From positions 1,984,001 through 2,048,000 of the forward strand of contig NZ_AP018150.1 in NCBI RefSeq assembly GCF_003966915.1: a stretch of 64,000 nucleotides of DNA, in the 5' to 3' direction. Positions 1 to 8,523 of the stretch are shown here, one piece after another (the stretch's first letter is position 1; each line of letters begins with the position of its first letter). The position numbers were made by a program, and so were the translations under genes. The DNA comes from Mycoavidus cysteinexigens (lineage in GTDB: Bacteria; Pseudomonadota; Gammaproteobacteria; Burkholderiales; Burkholderiaceae). Under the pieces are notes generated by a model, which had not been told where the DNA came from, ran no database searches, and was given only the letters and a program-made list of their open reading frames with translations.

Positions 1-2
1 TC

Positions 3-386
3 CTCAAGCAATTACGTAACCAGGATAAAACCGCTCTGCACGATGGCGATAGCGACTCAAAAAAAGATTACGACGGCTTTGAAGGCAATTTATACCTATC
101 CGCCCGCAACAGCGCACGTCCTCTGGTTCTCGACCTCGATAAAACCCCCTTGGTCGAAATGGAGGGTAGACCCTATGCGGGCTGTTACGTAAACGCTAGC
201 GTAGAACTCTGGGCACAAGACAACAACTATGGAAAACGTATCAATGCCACTTTACGCGGCGTCCAGTTCTTCGCCGAAGGCGATGCATTCACTGGTGGCG
301 GCTGCGCCAGTGAAGAAGAGTTTGATGATCTTAGCGTAGATACCAACATTGAAGATCTTGTGCCTCTAATGAAAGCAGCCGCATAG
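3..386 (+). CDS. Phage DUF2815-family protein (5' truncated)
   Basis: The reading frame is open from base 3, so the start lies outside the window; 127 residues are visible. The visible part has an acidic stretch, then a segment ending in GCYVNASVELWAQD and GVQFFAEGDAF, which I recognise from DUF2815 phage proteins (ssDNA-binding-like, OB-fold suspected). It ends in an acidic tail with a terminal KAAA. In phages this family usually sits just upstream of a family A DNA polymerase, as it does here, so a role in phage DNA replication is likely. A ssDNA-binding function is inferred from the family, not shown by a catalytic motif. Confidence 0.75.
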   Translation, partial: LKQLRNQDKTALHDGDSDSKKDYDGFEGNLYLSARNSARPLVLDLDKTPLVEMEGRPYAGCYVNASVELWAQDNNYGKRINATLRGVQFFAEGDAFTGGGCASEEEFDDLSVDTNIEDLVPLMKAAA

Positions 387-431
387 AGAGACTTTCATTC
401 TTCTTCTTGCAGAAGTAATGCCGAATCTTCA

Positions 432-466
432 GCCAGGAGGAATCCTGGCAGCCAGGGCGATTTTTT
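432..466 (+). terminator. Possible rho-independent terminator after the DUF2815 gene
   Basis: A perfect 7-bp stem (GCCAGGA / TCCTGGC at 432-438 and 443-449) closes a GGAA tetraloop. A run of six T lies at 461-466, about 12 bases beyond the stem, which is farther than usual. It sits 46 bases after the stop of the upstream phage gene. Termination is plausible but unproven. Confidence 0.4.
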
Positions 467-900
467 CCTCCTTTTAAATCGTGACCTGGCCGATTGACTG
501 CCGTAAGCAGTCGCTTTCGCCGAAATAGCCTGAACGTACAACATATTGTCAGCGGGACACGCCATGTTAAACAGAATTGAATTAGCGAAAACAGGTAGTA
601 AAAAGCCGATTGCGAACGACTTAATGCAGATCAAAGCAAGGCCCTCCAAATTTGAGAACCTTTACAAAAATATTTACGACACTCTATTTGCAATTTTTAA
701 CGGATTCAACTATTCTAGTCTTGTCTCGAGAGAGATGGAGCCTAGAACCTCCAAGGATAAGCGGTGCCCGCACCCGATAGATTTGCGTTTTTTTTACGCC
801 CCGGACATTCAGCCATGGCCGGGAGGGCGACGGATACAAGACCCAAAAGGGAAAGAAGTCCACCTAGCTTATCCTAGGTTTCTAGCCTCCCGGCCGCCTT

Positions 901-948
901 GCCGGATGTGTCTAGAAACGCTCCGGCAAGACGTTTATCACAACGTCT
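901..948 (+). promoter_or_regulatory. Two tandem hairpins just upstream of the rha ribosome site
   Basis: Hairpin 1 pairs GCCGGA (901-906) with TCCGGC (922-927). Hairpin 2 pairs AGACGTT (929-935) with AACGTCT (942-948) around a 6-base loop. Hairpin 2 ends four bases before the AAGGAG ribosome site (953-958) of the Rha gene, so it could control translation start or act as a processed leader. Function is inferred. Confidence 0.45.
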
Positions 949-964
949 CGATAAGGAGCGTTTC

Positions 965-1561
965 ATGACTACGTCCATTATTACTACGGGCGCAATTGCC
1001 CGATCCAATATCCCTACGATGTCTAGCTTGGAGATCGCTAGGTTAACTGATAAAACGCACAATAATGTTTTAAGGGACATTCGCAACGTTTTAATTCAAG
1101 CTGAAATCGATCTGCTCAGATTTGAGCAGATCGAAAAATTCGCAAACAATCGTACCCGTGTTGTCTATAACCTCCCTCGTCTAGAATGCGATCTAATCGT
1201 CAGTGGCTATAGTGTTAAATACCGTTGGTCTATCATCCAACGGTGGCATGAACTAGAAAAACAAGCTGCACAGCGATCTTTACCATCGACTACGCTTTTG
1301 CCTGTAGAGCAAATCAAAGAACTCCAAATCCGTTTGGATCGCTTGAGCAATCTATTTAACCCACTCAGTCAGCCTTTCGGTGATGTCACGGACATTTCTC
1401 GTTTGCTAAGAGGACGCTGCCCAAGGTTGAATAAACCTGTGCCTTCTTACGTTAACGTCCTCGATACATCTGCTGAGATTCACGAGAACTGGCCCACCTG
1501 GAAATTTCACGTATCTCCTACCAAGAAATTAGCGCCAAAACATGAACTGGAGGAGGTCTAA
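965..1561 (+). CDS. Rha-family phage regulatory protein
   Basis: This 198-residue protein has the Rha-type N-terminal DNA-binding region (about residues 19-95: SSLEIARLTDKTHNNVLRD, then the conserved YNLPRLECDLIVSGY and YRWSIIQRWHELE). Rha proteins are phage regulators; in phi-80 the family member interferes with growth in hosts lacking IHF. The start at 965 is chosen because AAGGAG lies 6-7 bases upstream; an in-frame GTG/ATG-like extension to 899 would run through the leader hairpins. The stop abuts the polymerase start, so the two genes are likely cotranslated. The C-terminal third is less conserved and I assign it nothing. Confidence 0.8.
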   Translation: MTTSIITTGAIARSNIPTMSSLEIARLTDKTHNNVLRDIRNVLIQAEIDLLRFEQIEKFANNRTRVVYNLPRLECDLIVSGYSVKYRWSIIQRWHELEKQAAQRSLPSTTLLPVEQIKELQIRLDRLSNLFNPLSQPFGDVTDISRLLRGRCPRLNKPVPSYVNVLDTSAEIHENWPTWKFHVSPTKKLAPKHELEEV

Positions 1562-3742
1562 ATGCTCGCCCACTCCATACATTCTCAATACGATAAGGAT
1601 GCTCTTGTCTCGGCCCTGGCCAAGCAAGCTCAAGCAGTCCATTATCGGGAAGGCCTTGCCATAAAAAAGCTCTACATTGACCTTGAGACATACTGCGAAA
1701 CGCCGATTACCCATGGCACGCATGCGTATGCTGAAAATGCAGAGATCATGTTGTTTGCCTGGGCGCTGGATGATAGCGCTGTGAATGTGTGGGACTGCAC
1801 AGCGGATCCAGCAGTTCCGCCCGATCTACTCCGCGCATTCAACGATCCCTCAGTAGAGATTTGGGCGCACAACTCACATTTTGATCGTACCGTACTCGCC
1901 CATGCAGCTCCATTTCCGGCAGCCTATCTTGCCGCCCAAAATGTCCAGCGCTGGCGCGACACTCTGGTAAAAGCGTTTGCCCATTCTCTACCTGGCGCAC
2001 TGAGTACCCTGTGTGAAATTTTCAAGATACCCACAGACCAAGCCAAAGATAAAGAAGGTCTCCAGTTAGTCAATTTATTCTGCAAACCCCGTCCTGCTAC
2101 CAGCAAGATACGCCGTGCTACACGCGAAACCCATCCGGCAGAGTGGGCTAAGTTTGTCGAGTACGCCCGACTGGACATAGAGGCGATGCGCGCCATTGAT
2201 CAGAAGCTGCCCGAATGGAATTATCGCGGCGCTGAACTTGCGCTGTGGCACCTGGATCAGCGCATCAATGATCGTGGCTTTCTGGTGGACACCGCTTTAG
2301 CCCATGCGGCGATTGAAACAGTAAACCGCGAGCAAGAGAAACTGGCGACGCGCACCCAAGAGCTGACGGAAGGCGACGTCAATACAGCGACCCAACGAGA
2401 TGCCCTGCTAGGTTATTTATTAAAGACGCACGGTATCGAATTGCCAGACTTGCAAAAAAGCACGCTGGAGCGTCGCATTCAAGACCCCGCATTGCCTTCG
2501 GGACTACGTGAATTACTTGCTATCCGATTACAAGCCAGCACGACCAGCACCAGCAAATATAAGACCCTGGTCAATGGCGTTAGCAAAGACGATCGGCTAC
2601 GCGGCACCTTGCAATTTAATGGTGCCCATCGTACCGGTCGTTGGGCGGGTCGCTTGTTTCAACCTCAAAACATCCCAAAACCTGCGTTGAGCCAGTCTCA
2701 TATCAATATCGGTATTGACGCCATCAAATCGGATTGTGCTGACCTGATTTTCGATAATGTGATGGAACTGACCAGCAGCGCCATTCGGGGCAGCATTATT
2801 GCACCACAAGGTAAAAAACTGGTGATCGCAGACTTATCCAATATTGAAGGCCGTGTATTGGCCTGGCTTGCGGGCGAAGAGTGGAAGTTGCAAGCCTTTC
2901 GTGATTTTGATGCGGGTATTGGGCAGGATCTCTACAAACTGGCTTTTGCCAAATCCTTTGGGATTAAGCCAGAAAACGTGACGGACGAAAATCGGCAAGT
3001 CGGCAAGGTGCAAGAACTCGCACTCGGCTATGAAGGGGGCGTGGGCGCGTTTTTGACCTTTTCAGCAGTCTACCGCATCGATCTAGAAGCGATGAGCGAA
3101 AAAGCCATTGGCTCAATACCTGGCAATCTCCTAGCAGAAGCCGAAAAAGCGCTCGCTTGGGCTAGGATGATGAAACGCCCCACCTTTGGGTTATCCGAGA
3201 GAGCATGGTTAGTCTGCGATTCATTTAAGCGCTCGTGGCGCTACGCGCACCCGAAAATCACCTCCTTTTGGAAAGAACTGGAAGAAGCGGCACGCTCAGC
3301 TATTTTTTGTCCAGGTATGACTTTTACTTGCCGCCGCCTCAAGCTACAGCGCGATGGTGCATGGATGCGGATTCACCTGCCCTCCGGCCGATACCTCTGT
3401 TACCCCAGCCCGAAAATCAGTGAATCCGAAAAAATCTCTTACATGGGCGTAGACCAGTACACCCGTAAATGGAGCCGTCTAAACACATACGGCGGGAAGT
3501 TGGCCGAGAACATCACTCAAGCGGTTAGCCGCGACCTCCTTGCCGCGAATATGCAGGCGATTGAGGATGCCGGCTACAAGATTGTGCTTTCCGTACATGA
3601 CGAGCTGATTACAGAAACGCCCGATTCCGAAGAATTCAATGTCGACCGCCTCGCAGCGATGATGTCAAGCAATCCCCTATGGGCTGAGGGATTACCGCTT
3701 GCCGCTACAGGTTTTGAAACCTACAGATATAGGAAGCAATAG
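1562..3742 (+). CDS. Phage family A DNA polymerase with 3'-5' exonuclease domain
   Basis: A 726-residue replicative polymerase of the phage pol I type. The DnaQ-like proofreading domain begins at residue 37 (YIDLETY, acidic pair D40/E42) and continues through AHNSHFDRTVL (about 98) and YARLDIEAM (about 200). The polymerase domain shows motif A as VIADLSNIEGR near residue 420 and motif C as SVHDELITE near 677, so the metal-binding acids are present. It begins at ATG 1562 right after the rha stop with AGGAGG at 1550-1555. It probably copies the prophage genome together with the nuclease and helicase that follow. Nothing in it looks broken. Confidence 0.92.
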   Translation: MLAHSIHSQYDKDALVSALAKQAQAVHYREGLAIKKLYIDLETYCETPITHGTHAYAENAEIMLFAWALDDSAVNVWDCTADPAVPPDLLRAFNDPSVEIWAHNSHFDRTVLAHAAPFPAAYLAAQNVQRWRDTLVKAFAHSLPGALSTLCEIFKIPTDQAKDKEGLQLVNLFCKPRPATSKIRRATRETHPAEWAKFVEYARLDIEAMRAIDQKLPEWNYRGAELALWHLDQRINDRGFLVDTALAHAAIETVNREQEKLATRTQELTEGDVNTATQRDALLGYLLKTHGIELPDLQKSTLERRIQDPALPSGLRELLAIRLQASTTSTSKYKTLVNGVSKDDRLRGTLQFNGAHRTGRWAGRLFQPQNIPKPALSQSHINIGIDAIKSDCADLIFDNVMELTSSAIRGSIIAPQGKKLVIADLSNIEGRVLAWLAGEEWKLQAFRDFDAGIGQDLYKLAFAKSFGIKPENVTDENRQVGKVQELALGYEGGVGAFLTFSAVYRIDLEAMSEKAIGSIPGNLLAEAEKALAWARMMKRPTFGLSERAWLVCDSFKRSWRYAHPKITSFWKELEEAARSAIFCPGMTFTCRRLKLQRDGAWMRIHLPSGRYLCYPSPKISESEKISYMGVDQYTRKWSRLNTYGGKLAENITQAVSRDLLAANMQAIEDAGYKIVLSVHDELITETPDSEEFNVDRLAAMMSSNPLWAEGLPLAATGFETYRYRKQ

Positions 3743-3744
3743 AC

Positions 3745-3846
3745 ATGCAACGCATCATCAATGCCACTCGCCTTTTCTCTATGTACCGCAGCTGGGGATT
3801 TTCATTGAACGTAGCACTCCGCCTTTCTTGGGAGCGCTCAGCATGA
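3745..3846 (+). CDS. Small coupled phage ORF, 33 residues
   Basis: A short frame starts two bases after the polymerase stop with AGGAAG (3731-3736) as ribosome site, and its stop overlaps the next gene's start in an ATGA. The peptide is basic and amphipathic (starts MQRIINATRLFSMYRSWGF). Tight packing and a good ribosome site argue that it is translated, possibly just to couple translation to the nuclease gene. I do not recognise a family. Confidence 0.5.
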   Translation: MQRIINATRLFSMYRSWGFSLNVALRLSWERSA

Positions 3847-4130
3847 AAGAAAGCATGATTGAAAAACATCTGGTCGAGCGCGTCAAAACACTGGGCGGAG
3901 AAATTCGCAAAGTTAAATGGATCGGTCGGCGCGGCGCACCGGACCGCGTAGCGATGTTGCCCGATGTCTGCGGCCCGCTATGGGTTGAACTCAAAGCCGC
4001 CGGTAAGAATTGCCGTCCTCACCAAATCCGCGAGCACGAACGCATGAAGCGAATGGGGCAGCGTGTTTTTGTCATCAACTCCTTGGAAGGCGTGGATGAC
4101 CTGCTTTTCAGTATCCAAAACCGAGGATGA
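3843..4130 (+). CDS. VRR-NUC domain nuclease
   Basis: A 95-residue stand-alone VRR-NUC protein of the PD-(D/E)XK superfamily. The motif GAPDR (D34) and the WVELKAAGK segment (E49, K51) give the catalytic D...ExK set, followed by HQIREHERMKRMGQRVFVI typical of the family. Phage members sit next to a polymerase and an SNF2-like helicase, exactly as here, and are thought to act as Holliday-junction or flap nucleases in replication or recombination. The start 3843 is preferred over an in-frame upstream start at 3699 inside the polymerase gene because it gives the family length and overlaps the small ORF stop (ATGA). Confidence 0.85.
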   Translation: MKESMIEKHLVERVKTLGGEIRKVKWIGRRGAPDRVAMLPDVCGPLWVELKAAGKNCRPHQIREHERMKRMGQRVFVINSLEGVDDLLFSIQNRG

Positions 4131-4132
4131 AC

Positions 4133-5530
4133 ATGGCCCGTCAGACATTCACCCCCCGGCCCTACCAGCACAGGATGATCGATCACACGCTATCGACCAA
4201 ACGCGGTGCTGTTTGGGCGGGTATGGGCATGGGTAAGTCTGTTTCTACGCTCTCCGCGCTGGATATTCTGGAGTTGGTTGAGCCGGGTCCCGCCTTAGTG
4301 TTAGCGCCATTACGCGTTGCAGCCTGCACCTGGCCGGATGAAGCGAAGAAATGGGTGCATTTAAAAGACGTCGAAGTTTCCGCAGTAGTCGGCACACCGG
4401 CTGAGCGTTGTGCCGCACTCAAACGCCCTGCTACCGTCTACACCACTAACTACGACAACCTCCCCTGGTTAGTTGAGCACTATGGCAATAAGTGGCCGTT
4501 CCTCAAAGTCGTCGCTGACGAATCGACAAAACTTAAATCTTTTAGAATCCGTCAGGGCAGTAAGCGTGCGCATGCGCTAGGCTGTGTGGCTCATTCCAAA
4601 ATAAACCGGTTTATTGAATTAACCGGCACCCCTAGTCCGAACGGATTACAAGATCTTTGGGGGCAAGCATGGTTCCTCGATCAAGGGGTGCGGCTTGGAC
4701 GCAGTTTTGAAGCTTTTAAATCCCGCTGGTTCCAGTCGATTCAAGTGGGTTCTGATCGGCACGCGGTCAAGCTCAACCCCTTACCCTTTGCTCAAGAGCA
4801 AATTGAAGAGCGGTTACGCGACCTGTGTATCTCCCTGGATGCGCGAGACTATTTTGATACCGCACAGCCTGTCACGCACACCATTTACGTTGAGTTGCCG
4901 ACCAAAGCCCGTCAGATTTATACAGAAATGGAGCGTGAAATGTTTCTGGCGCTGGACTGCGGCACTGAAATTGAGGCATTGAATGCAGCGAGCAAAACGA
5001 TCAAATGCTTACAACTTGCAAACGGGGCAATCTATACAGACGATACTGGCAGTGCGTGGGCCGAAGTTCACGATGTCAAATTACAAGCGCTCGAAGAAAT
5101 TATTGAAGAAGCAGCCGGTATGCCTGTGCTCGTCGCTTACCACTTCAAAAGCGACCTGATCCGATTACAAAAAGCCTTCCCTAAAGGCCGTGCACTTGAT
5201 CAAAACCCTCACACGATACGAGATTGGAACGCAGGAAAAATACCCGTTCTATTTGCCCATCCTGCTAGCGCAGGCCATGGCTTAAATCTGCAAGACGGTG
5301 GAAATATTTTAGTGTTCTTCGGCCACTGGTGGGACCTTGAACAATTCTTACAGATTATCGAACGGATCGGACCGACTCGCCAAGCCCAAGCAGGACATAA
5401 CCGGCCGGTATTCGTTTACTCCATCGTCGCAGCGGACACCGTGGATGAAAGTGTGATGGCGCGACGAGATTCAAAACGGGGCATTCAAGATTTATTGCTA
5501 GAAGCCATGAAGAGAAAGAGAGCCGCCTGA
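4133..5530 (+). CDS. Phage SNF2-like DEAD/DEAH helicase
   Basis: A 465-residue superfamily 2 helicase. Walker A is GMGMGKS near residue 30, motif II appears as VVADEST near 127, and motif VI as IIERIGPTRQAQAG near 406. The C-terminal RecA-like lobe contains PVLVAYHFKSDL and FAHPASAGHGLNLQ, the usual SNF2-type signature. It follows the VRR-NUC gene with overlap, a standard phage replication pairing. ATG 4133 is chosen over ATG 4127 because GAGG directly abuts 4127 but lies a normal six bases before 4133. It likely remodels DNA at forks; substrate is unknown. Confidence 0.85.
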   Translation: MARQTFTPRPYQHRMIDHTLSTKRGAVWAGMGMGKSVSTLSALDILELVEPGPALVLAPLRVAACTWPDEAKKWVHLKDVEVSAVVGTPAERCAALKRPATVYTTNYDNLPWLVEHYGNKWPFLKVVADESTKLKSFRIRQGSKRAHALGCVAHSKINRFIELTGTPSPNGLQDLWGQAWFLDQGVRLGRSFEAFKSRWFQSIQVGSDRHAVKLNPLPFAQEQIEERLRDLCISLDARDYFDTAQPVTHTIYVELPTKARQIYTEMEREMFLALDCGTEIEALNAASKTIKCLQLANGAIYTDDTGSAWAEVHDVKLQALEEIIEEAAGMPVLVAYHFKSDLIRLQKAFPKGRALDQNPHTIRDWNAGKIPVLFAHPASAGHGLNLQDGGNILVFFGHWWDLEQFLQIIERIGPTRQAQAGHNRPVFVYSIVAADTVDESVMARRDSKRGIQDLLLEAMKRKRAA

Positions 5531-5563
5531 AACCAGGCTATCTAAACAGATGGAGATCCAATC

Positions 5564-6909
5564 ATGCACGCTTTTTTCTATTACGCCAGACACTGCTATC
5601 AAAGTTGGTTGAAGGTTGCACCACATCGGGCAAGCGCGCCTAGATGGATGAATCTCAAAATCGGCATGATTCCCTTGCCTATTTTTAGCCTGATTGGGTT
5701 TTGCCTGATTGCGCTTGTTACATTGGGCAAAGTGCCGAGCGAAATTTCGGTGGTGCTGCCCATCATGGCAGTGCTTAGCGTTGGCTGCGCCGAAATGGGC
5801 AAACATCTACCCCTGTTGCGTCACATGGGCGGTCCCGTCATTGTGACAGTTTTGCTACCGTCTTATTTCGTCTACAGCGAGTTAATGCCCACTGAGTTAG
5901 TCGGCTCAATCAGCGACTTCTGGCACGCAACGAATATTCTTTATCTGTTTACGGTAGCGGTAGTAGTCGGCGGCATTCTGAGCATGGATCGGCATATTCT
6001 AATCAAGGGGTTCGTTAAGCTTTTCATTCCCCTTGCTGCCGGCTCAATAGCCTCAGCGATCATCGGCACCCTCACGGCGTGGCATTGGGGCTGAGCGCCC
6101 GTCACACATTCTTTTATATCGTGGTGCCGATTATGGCCGGCGGCCTAGGCGAAGGGGCCATTCCGCTCACGCTAGGTTATGCGGCGATTCTAAACATCTC
6201 GCAGCCTGAACTCTTTGCACAAGTCATGCCCCCGATTGTTCTCGGCAATCTGGCAGCGGTGGCTTGCGCGGGCGGGCTTCACCACCTAGGCCAACATTTT
6301 CCTCACCTCAGTCAGACCGGCCAAAAACTGTCTGCGGATCACCCTAGGGCTAGACAGAACTATTCAACACCAACCGCTCTGATGGAATCACTGGCCTCAG
6401 TAGGCATGTTGGCCCTGGGTCTCTATCTGGTCGGGGTTTTGGTGAATCAATTCACCGACTGGCCTGCGCCGCTTGTAATGCTGGGCCTGGCCGTACTCAT
6501 CAAACTCACTTTGAGCCTTTCATCCAACCTAGAAGAAGGGGCTTATTTAATGCACCACTTCTTTGCCAAAGCCGCCGCCTATCCCATTTTGTTTGGATTG
6601 GGACTCACGCTCACGCCGTGGGAAACTTTGCTCTCAGCCCTTAACCCCGCTTATTTCGTGACGATCTTTGTGACCGTCGTGACCCTCGCTTTGACAGGTT
6701 TGATTGTCGGGCGCTGGATTGGTTTAAACCCGATTGAAAGCGCCATCATCAATGTTTGCCACAGCGGTATGGGCAGTGTGGGCGATATGGCCATTCTGAC
6801 TTCCGCGCATCGTATGCAACTGATGCCATTCGCACAATTGGCAACGCGTATTGGCGGAGCGCTCACGATCATCATCGCACTGATGATGTTTAGTCAATGT
6901 TCCGTGTGA
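5564..6909 (+). pseudogene. 2-hydroxycarboxylate (citrate/malate) transporter, frameshifted
   Basis: Two overlapping frames (5564-6094 and 6079-6909) together encode one 2-HCT family symporter of about 448 residues, the family's normal size. The first half has the N-terminal membrane segments (IGMIPLPIFSLIGFC, VLLPIMAVLSVGCAEMG); the second has both re-entrant loop signatures (PIMAGGLGEGAIP and NVCHSGMGSVGDMAIL). The frame breaks at a GGGG tract (6087-6090): adding one G restores HWGLSARHTFF. A good ribosome site (GGAG) precedes 5564. Such proteins couple citrate or malate uptake to Na+ or H+. It is either a pseudogene or a sequencing slip. Its place between phage helicase and integrase marks it as cargo. 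Confidence 0.82.
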
Positions 6910-6922
6910 AGAAGGAATTGTA

Positions 6923-7153
6923 ATGAATGATTATTTATCCGCAAGCGAATTAGCCAATTTGGTCGGCTGTAAATCTAATCAACGCAACCAGATGATTAGG
7001 TGGCTTGAAAACCATCGCTGGAGATTTGTAATAGATCGATTTGGGTTACCCAAAGTAGCTCGTGCCTATCACAACAAAAAAATGGGCATTTTTGAAGAAA
7101 AATTTCAAACAAAGTATGCAGAAACTCCCAACCTCCAAGCCTTCGCTTCGTAG
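6923..7153 (+). CDS. DUF4224 phage protein (excisionase-like)
   Basis: A 76-residue protein beginning MNDYLSASELANLVGCK, with a small winged-helix-like N-terminus and the conserved W..FVIDRFGLPKVAR stretch of DUF4224. Members lie immediately upstream of tyrosine integrases and are thought to be excisionase-like or to regulate integration; that is family knowledge by context. AGGAATTG (6913 onward) provides the ribosome site. The 3' end overlaps the integrase start region by 38 bases in another frame. Confidence 0.75.
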   Translation: MNDYLSASELANLVGCKSNQRNQMIRWLENHRWRFVIDRFGLPKVARAYHNKKMGIFEEKFQTKYAETPNLQAFAS

Positions 7154-8243
7154 AGAACCCACAGGGATTGCTCGCCTGTATAAGCGTACCGGCATTACAA
7201 AAACCTCGTTCATTTACCTTTATCCAGATGGACGCGGTGAAACTCTTGCATCCGCACCACGCGGGGATCGTTCAGCAGCGGCAAGAGCAGAATTAATAGC
7301 CAAGCGTCGGGCTTTGGATATTCAAGCCGGTCAAATCGTTGTCGGTTCGATTGCTGAATTGATTGATCGCTTCCTGAGTGAAATCGACCCGGTGCATTAC
7401 AGAGATCAATCCAAACACGGTATCGATGTACGTAAGCTGCGCTACGCGAATTTACAGAAATTCTTCGGCAAAATGGCTCCTCGCTCACTCAAAATGGTGC
7501 ACGGCTATCAATATCTGGATGCTCGCGCCAAGGCGGGTGCACCGGCCAGCGCTAATAAAGATATAGCAGCCATGCAAACTATTTGTCACTATGCGGTTCG
7601 ATGGGGAGTCATTGAAGCGAATCCTTTCATTGGCTTACTCCTCAATAAAACAGAAACCAAAACACGTACTGTCACGCCCCGCCAAGTTATCCGCTTTTAT
7701 TTATGGGCAGTCAAACAAGATTTACCCTTTAAAACCATGGGATGTGCGGCTTTATTCGCGTACCTAACGGGCTTTCGGGCAGCCGAGGTGCGCCCATTTG
7801 ATATGAATGGAATCAAAAAGGAAGGGGTGATAGTTGAAAGCGCCAAACGTAAAAAGGGCGAAAAAGCTGTTTTTAAATTACGCGAGTGGTCCCCTCGGCT
7901 ACGCACTGTCGTTGCCCGTGCTCAGCAAAACCGACGATTTTTCGGTTCAGCGCTGTTCGGAAACAAAAAGGGACTGGCTTATACGCGCAGTGGCTGGGGC
8001 GCAGTGTGGCAGGATGCAATGCAAGCTTGGATTAAAACCGAGGCAGAAAAAGTAAACCAACCCGAAAACCAGATTAGGGAGACCTTTTACTTCACTCTAA
8101 ACGATGGTCGCCCAACGGCAATTACTAAAAAATTAGAGCGCAGAGATGCGGATGTTTATGATTTTGCGGCCCATGCAAACCCTACAACCACGCACAAACA
8201 TTATGATCGTCGGAAGGTTAAAAAAGCCGCTGCTACAAATTAG
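7116..8243 (+). CDS. Phage tyrosine integrase
   Basis: A 375-residue tyrosine recombinase. After an arm-type N-terminal segment (GIARLYKRTG.TKTSFIYLYPDG) there is a core-binding domain (about 65-165) and a catalytic domain with the first Arg in AYLTGFRAAEVR and the C-terminal HANPTTTHKHYDRRKV holding the H..HY box, where the Tyr is the nucleophile. ATG 7116 is preferred to 7062 because the extra upstream residues lie fully inside the DUF4224 gene. The gene ends 66 bases from the 3' end of tRNA-His, the standard position for an integrase beside its attachment site. The prophage therefore extends left, beyond the window. Confidence 0.88.
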   Translation: MQKLPTSKPSLRREPTGIARLYKRTGITKTSFIYLYPDGRGETLASAPRGDRSAAARAELIAKRRALDIQAGQIVVGSIAELIDRFLSEIDPVHYRDQSKHGIDVRKLRYANLQKFFGKMAPRSLKMVHGYQYLDARAKAGAPASANKDIAAMQTICHYAVRWGVIEANPFIGLLLNKTETKTRTVTPRQVIRFYLWAVKQDLPFKTMGCAALFAYLTGFRAAEVRPFDMNGIKKEGVIVESAKRKKGEKAVFKLREWSPRLRTVVARAQQNRRFFGSALFGNKKGLAYTRSGWGAVWQDAMQAWIKTEAEKVNQPENQIRETFYFTLNDGRPTAITKKLERRDADVYDFAAHANPTTTHKHYDRRKVKKAAATN

Positions 8244-8247
8244 AAAA

Positions 8248-8280
8248 TTGACAAATCGGGAATTTCGTTGACAAATTGGG
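8248..8280 (+). repeat. Two 13-base direct repeats between integrase and tRNA-His
   Basis: TTGACAAATCGGG (8248-8260) and TTGACAAATTGGG (8268-8280) match in 12 of 13 bases and start 20 bases apart, close to two helical turns. Placed between int and the presumed att core, they could be integrase arm-type sites; each also resembles a -35 box. Function is inferred. Confidence 0.45.
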
Positions 8281-8309
8281 GTGGGCACTTCCCGCAAAGC
8301 CTTATGCGG

Positions 8310-8355
8310 TGGGGTGACCGACGGGGCTCGAACCCGCGACAACTGGAATCACAAT
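8310..8355 (-). other. Candidate prophage attachment site (tRNA-His 3' half)
   Basis: The integrase gene ends next to the 3' end of tRNA-His, so the att core probably lies in the T-arm/anticodon half of this gene, which stays intact. The other att copy would be left of the window, so its limits cannot be set here. Confidence 0.35.
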
Positions 8356-8386
8356 CCAGGACTCTACCAACTGAGCTACGGCCACC
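8310..8386 (-). tRNA. tRNA-His (GTG)
   Basis: Reading the minus strand, a full cloverleaf is seen: acceptor GTGGCCG/CGGTCAC with the extra G at position -1 typical of tRNA-His, D-arm GCTCAGTTGGTAGAGT, anticodon stem CTGGA/TCCAG around TTGTGAT (anticodon GTG), T-loop TTCGAGC, and encoded CCA at 8310-8312. The 3' end faces the integrase. Confidence 0.96.
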
Positions 8387-8523
8387 ACTGATAAACATAT
8401 ATCTGCCAGCCAAGAAATAGCTTGCAGAAAGAGTCGCATTATACAAAGCCCAAGGCTCTTTCGCTAGTACTATTTAGCAATCTTATGCATTACACTTCAA
8501 CTTCAATCGTCCACTGGCGCTTT

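Larger units (their letters stand above)
387..964 (+). other. Long leader between DUF2815 and rha
   Basis: This 578-base gap has no gene I can support. Its last 190 bases are GC-rich and resemble leaders seen before phage Ash/Rha-type genes. An open frame at 546-968 crosses most of it but lacks a recognisable domain or a convincing ribosome site. Confidence 0.5.

Noticed and set aside
546-968. 140-codon plus-strand frame in the leader before rha
   Set aside because: No ribosome site or domain; it runs through hairpins and ends inside the rha start. More likely structured leader RNA.
6070-6095. Programmed -1 frameshift in the transporter gene
   Set aside because: The tract T TGG GGC is not a standard slippery heptamer and the family does not use frameshifting; a lost G is simpler.
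8310-8386. tRNA-His split by the prophage
   Set aside because: The cloverleaf including CCA is complete, so integration left the gene whole.
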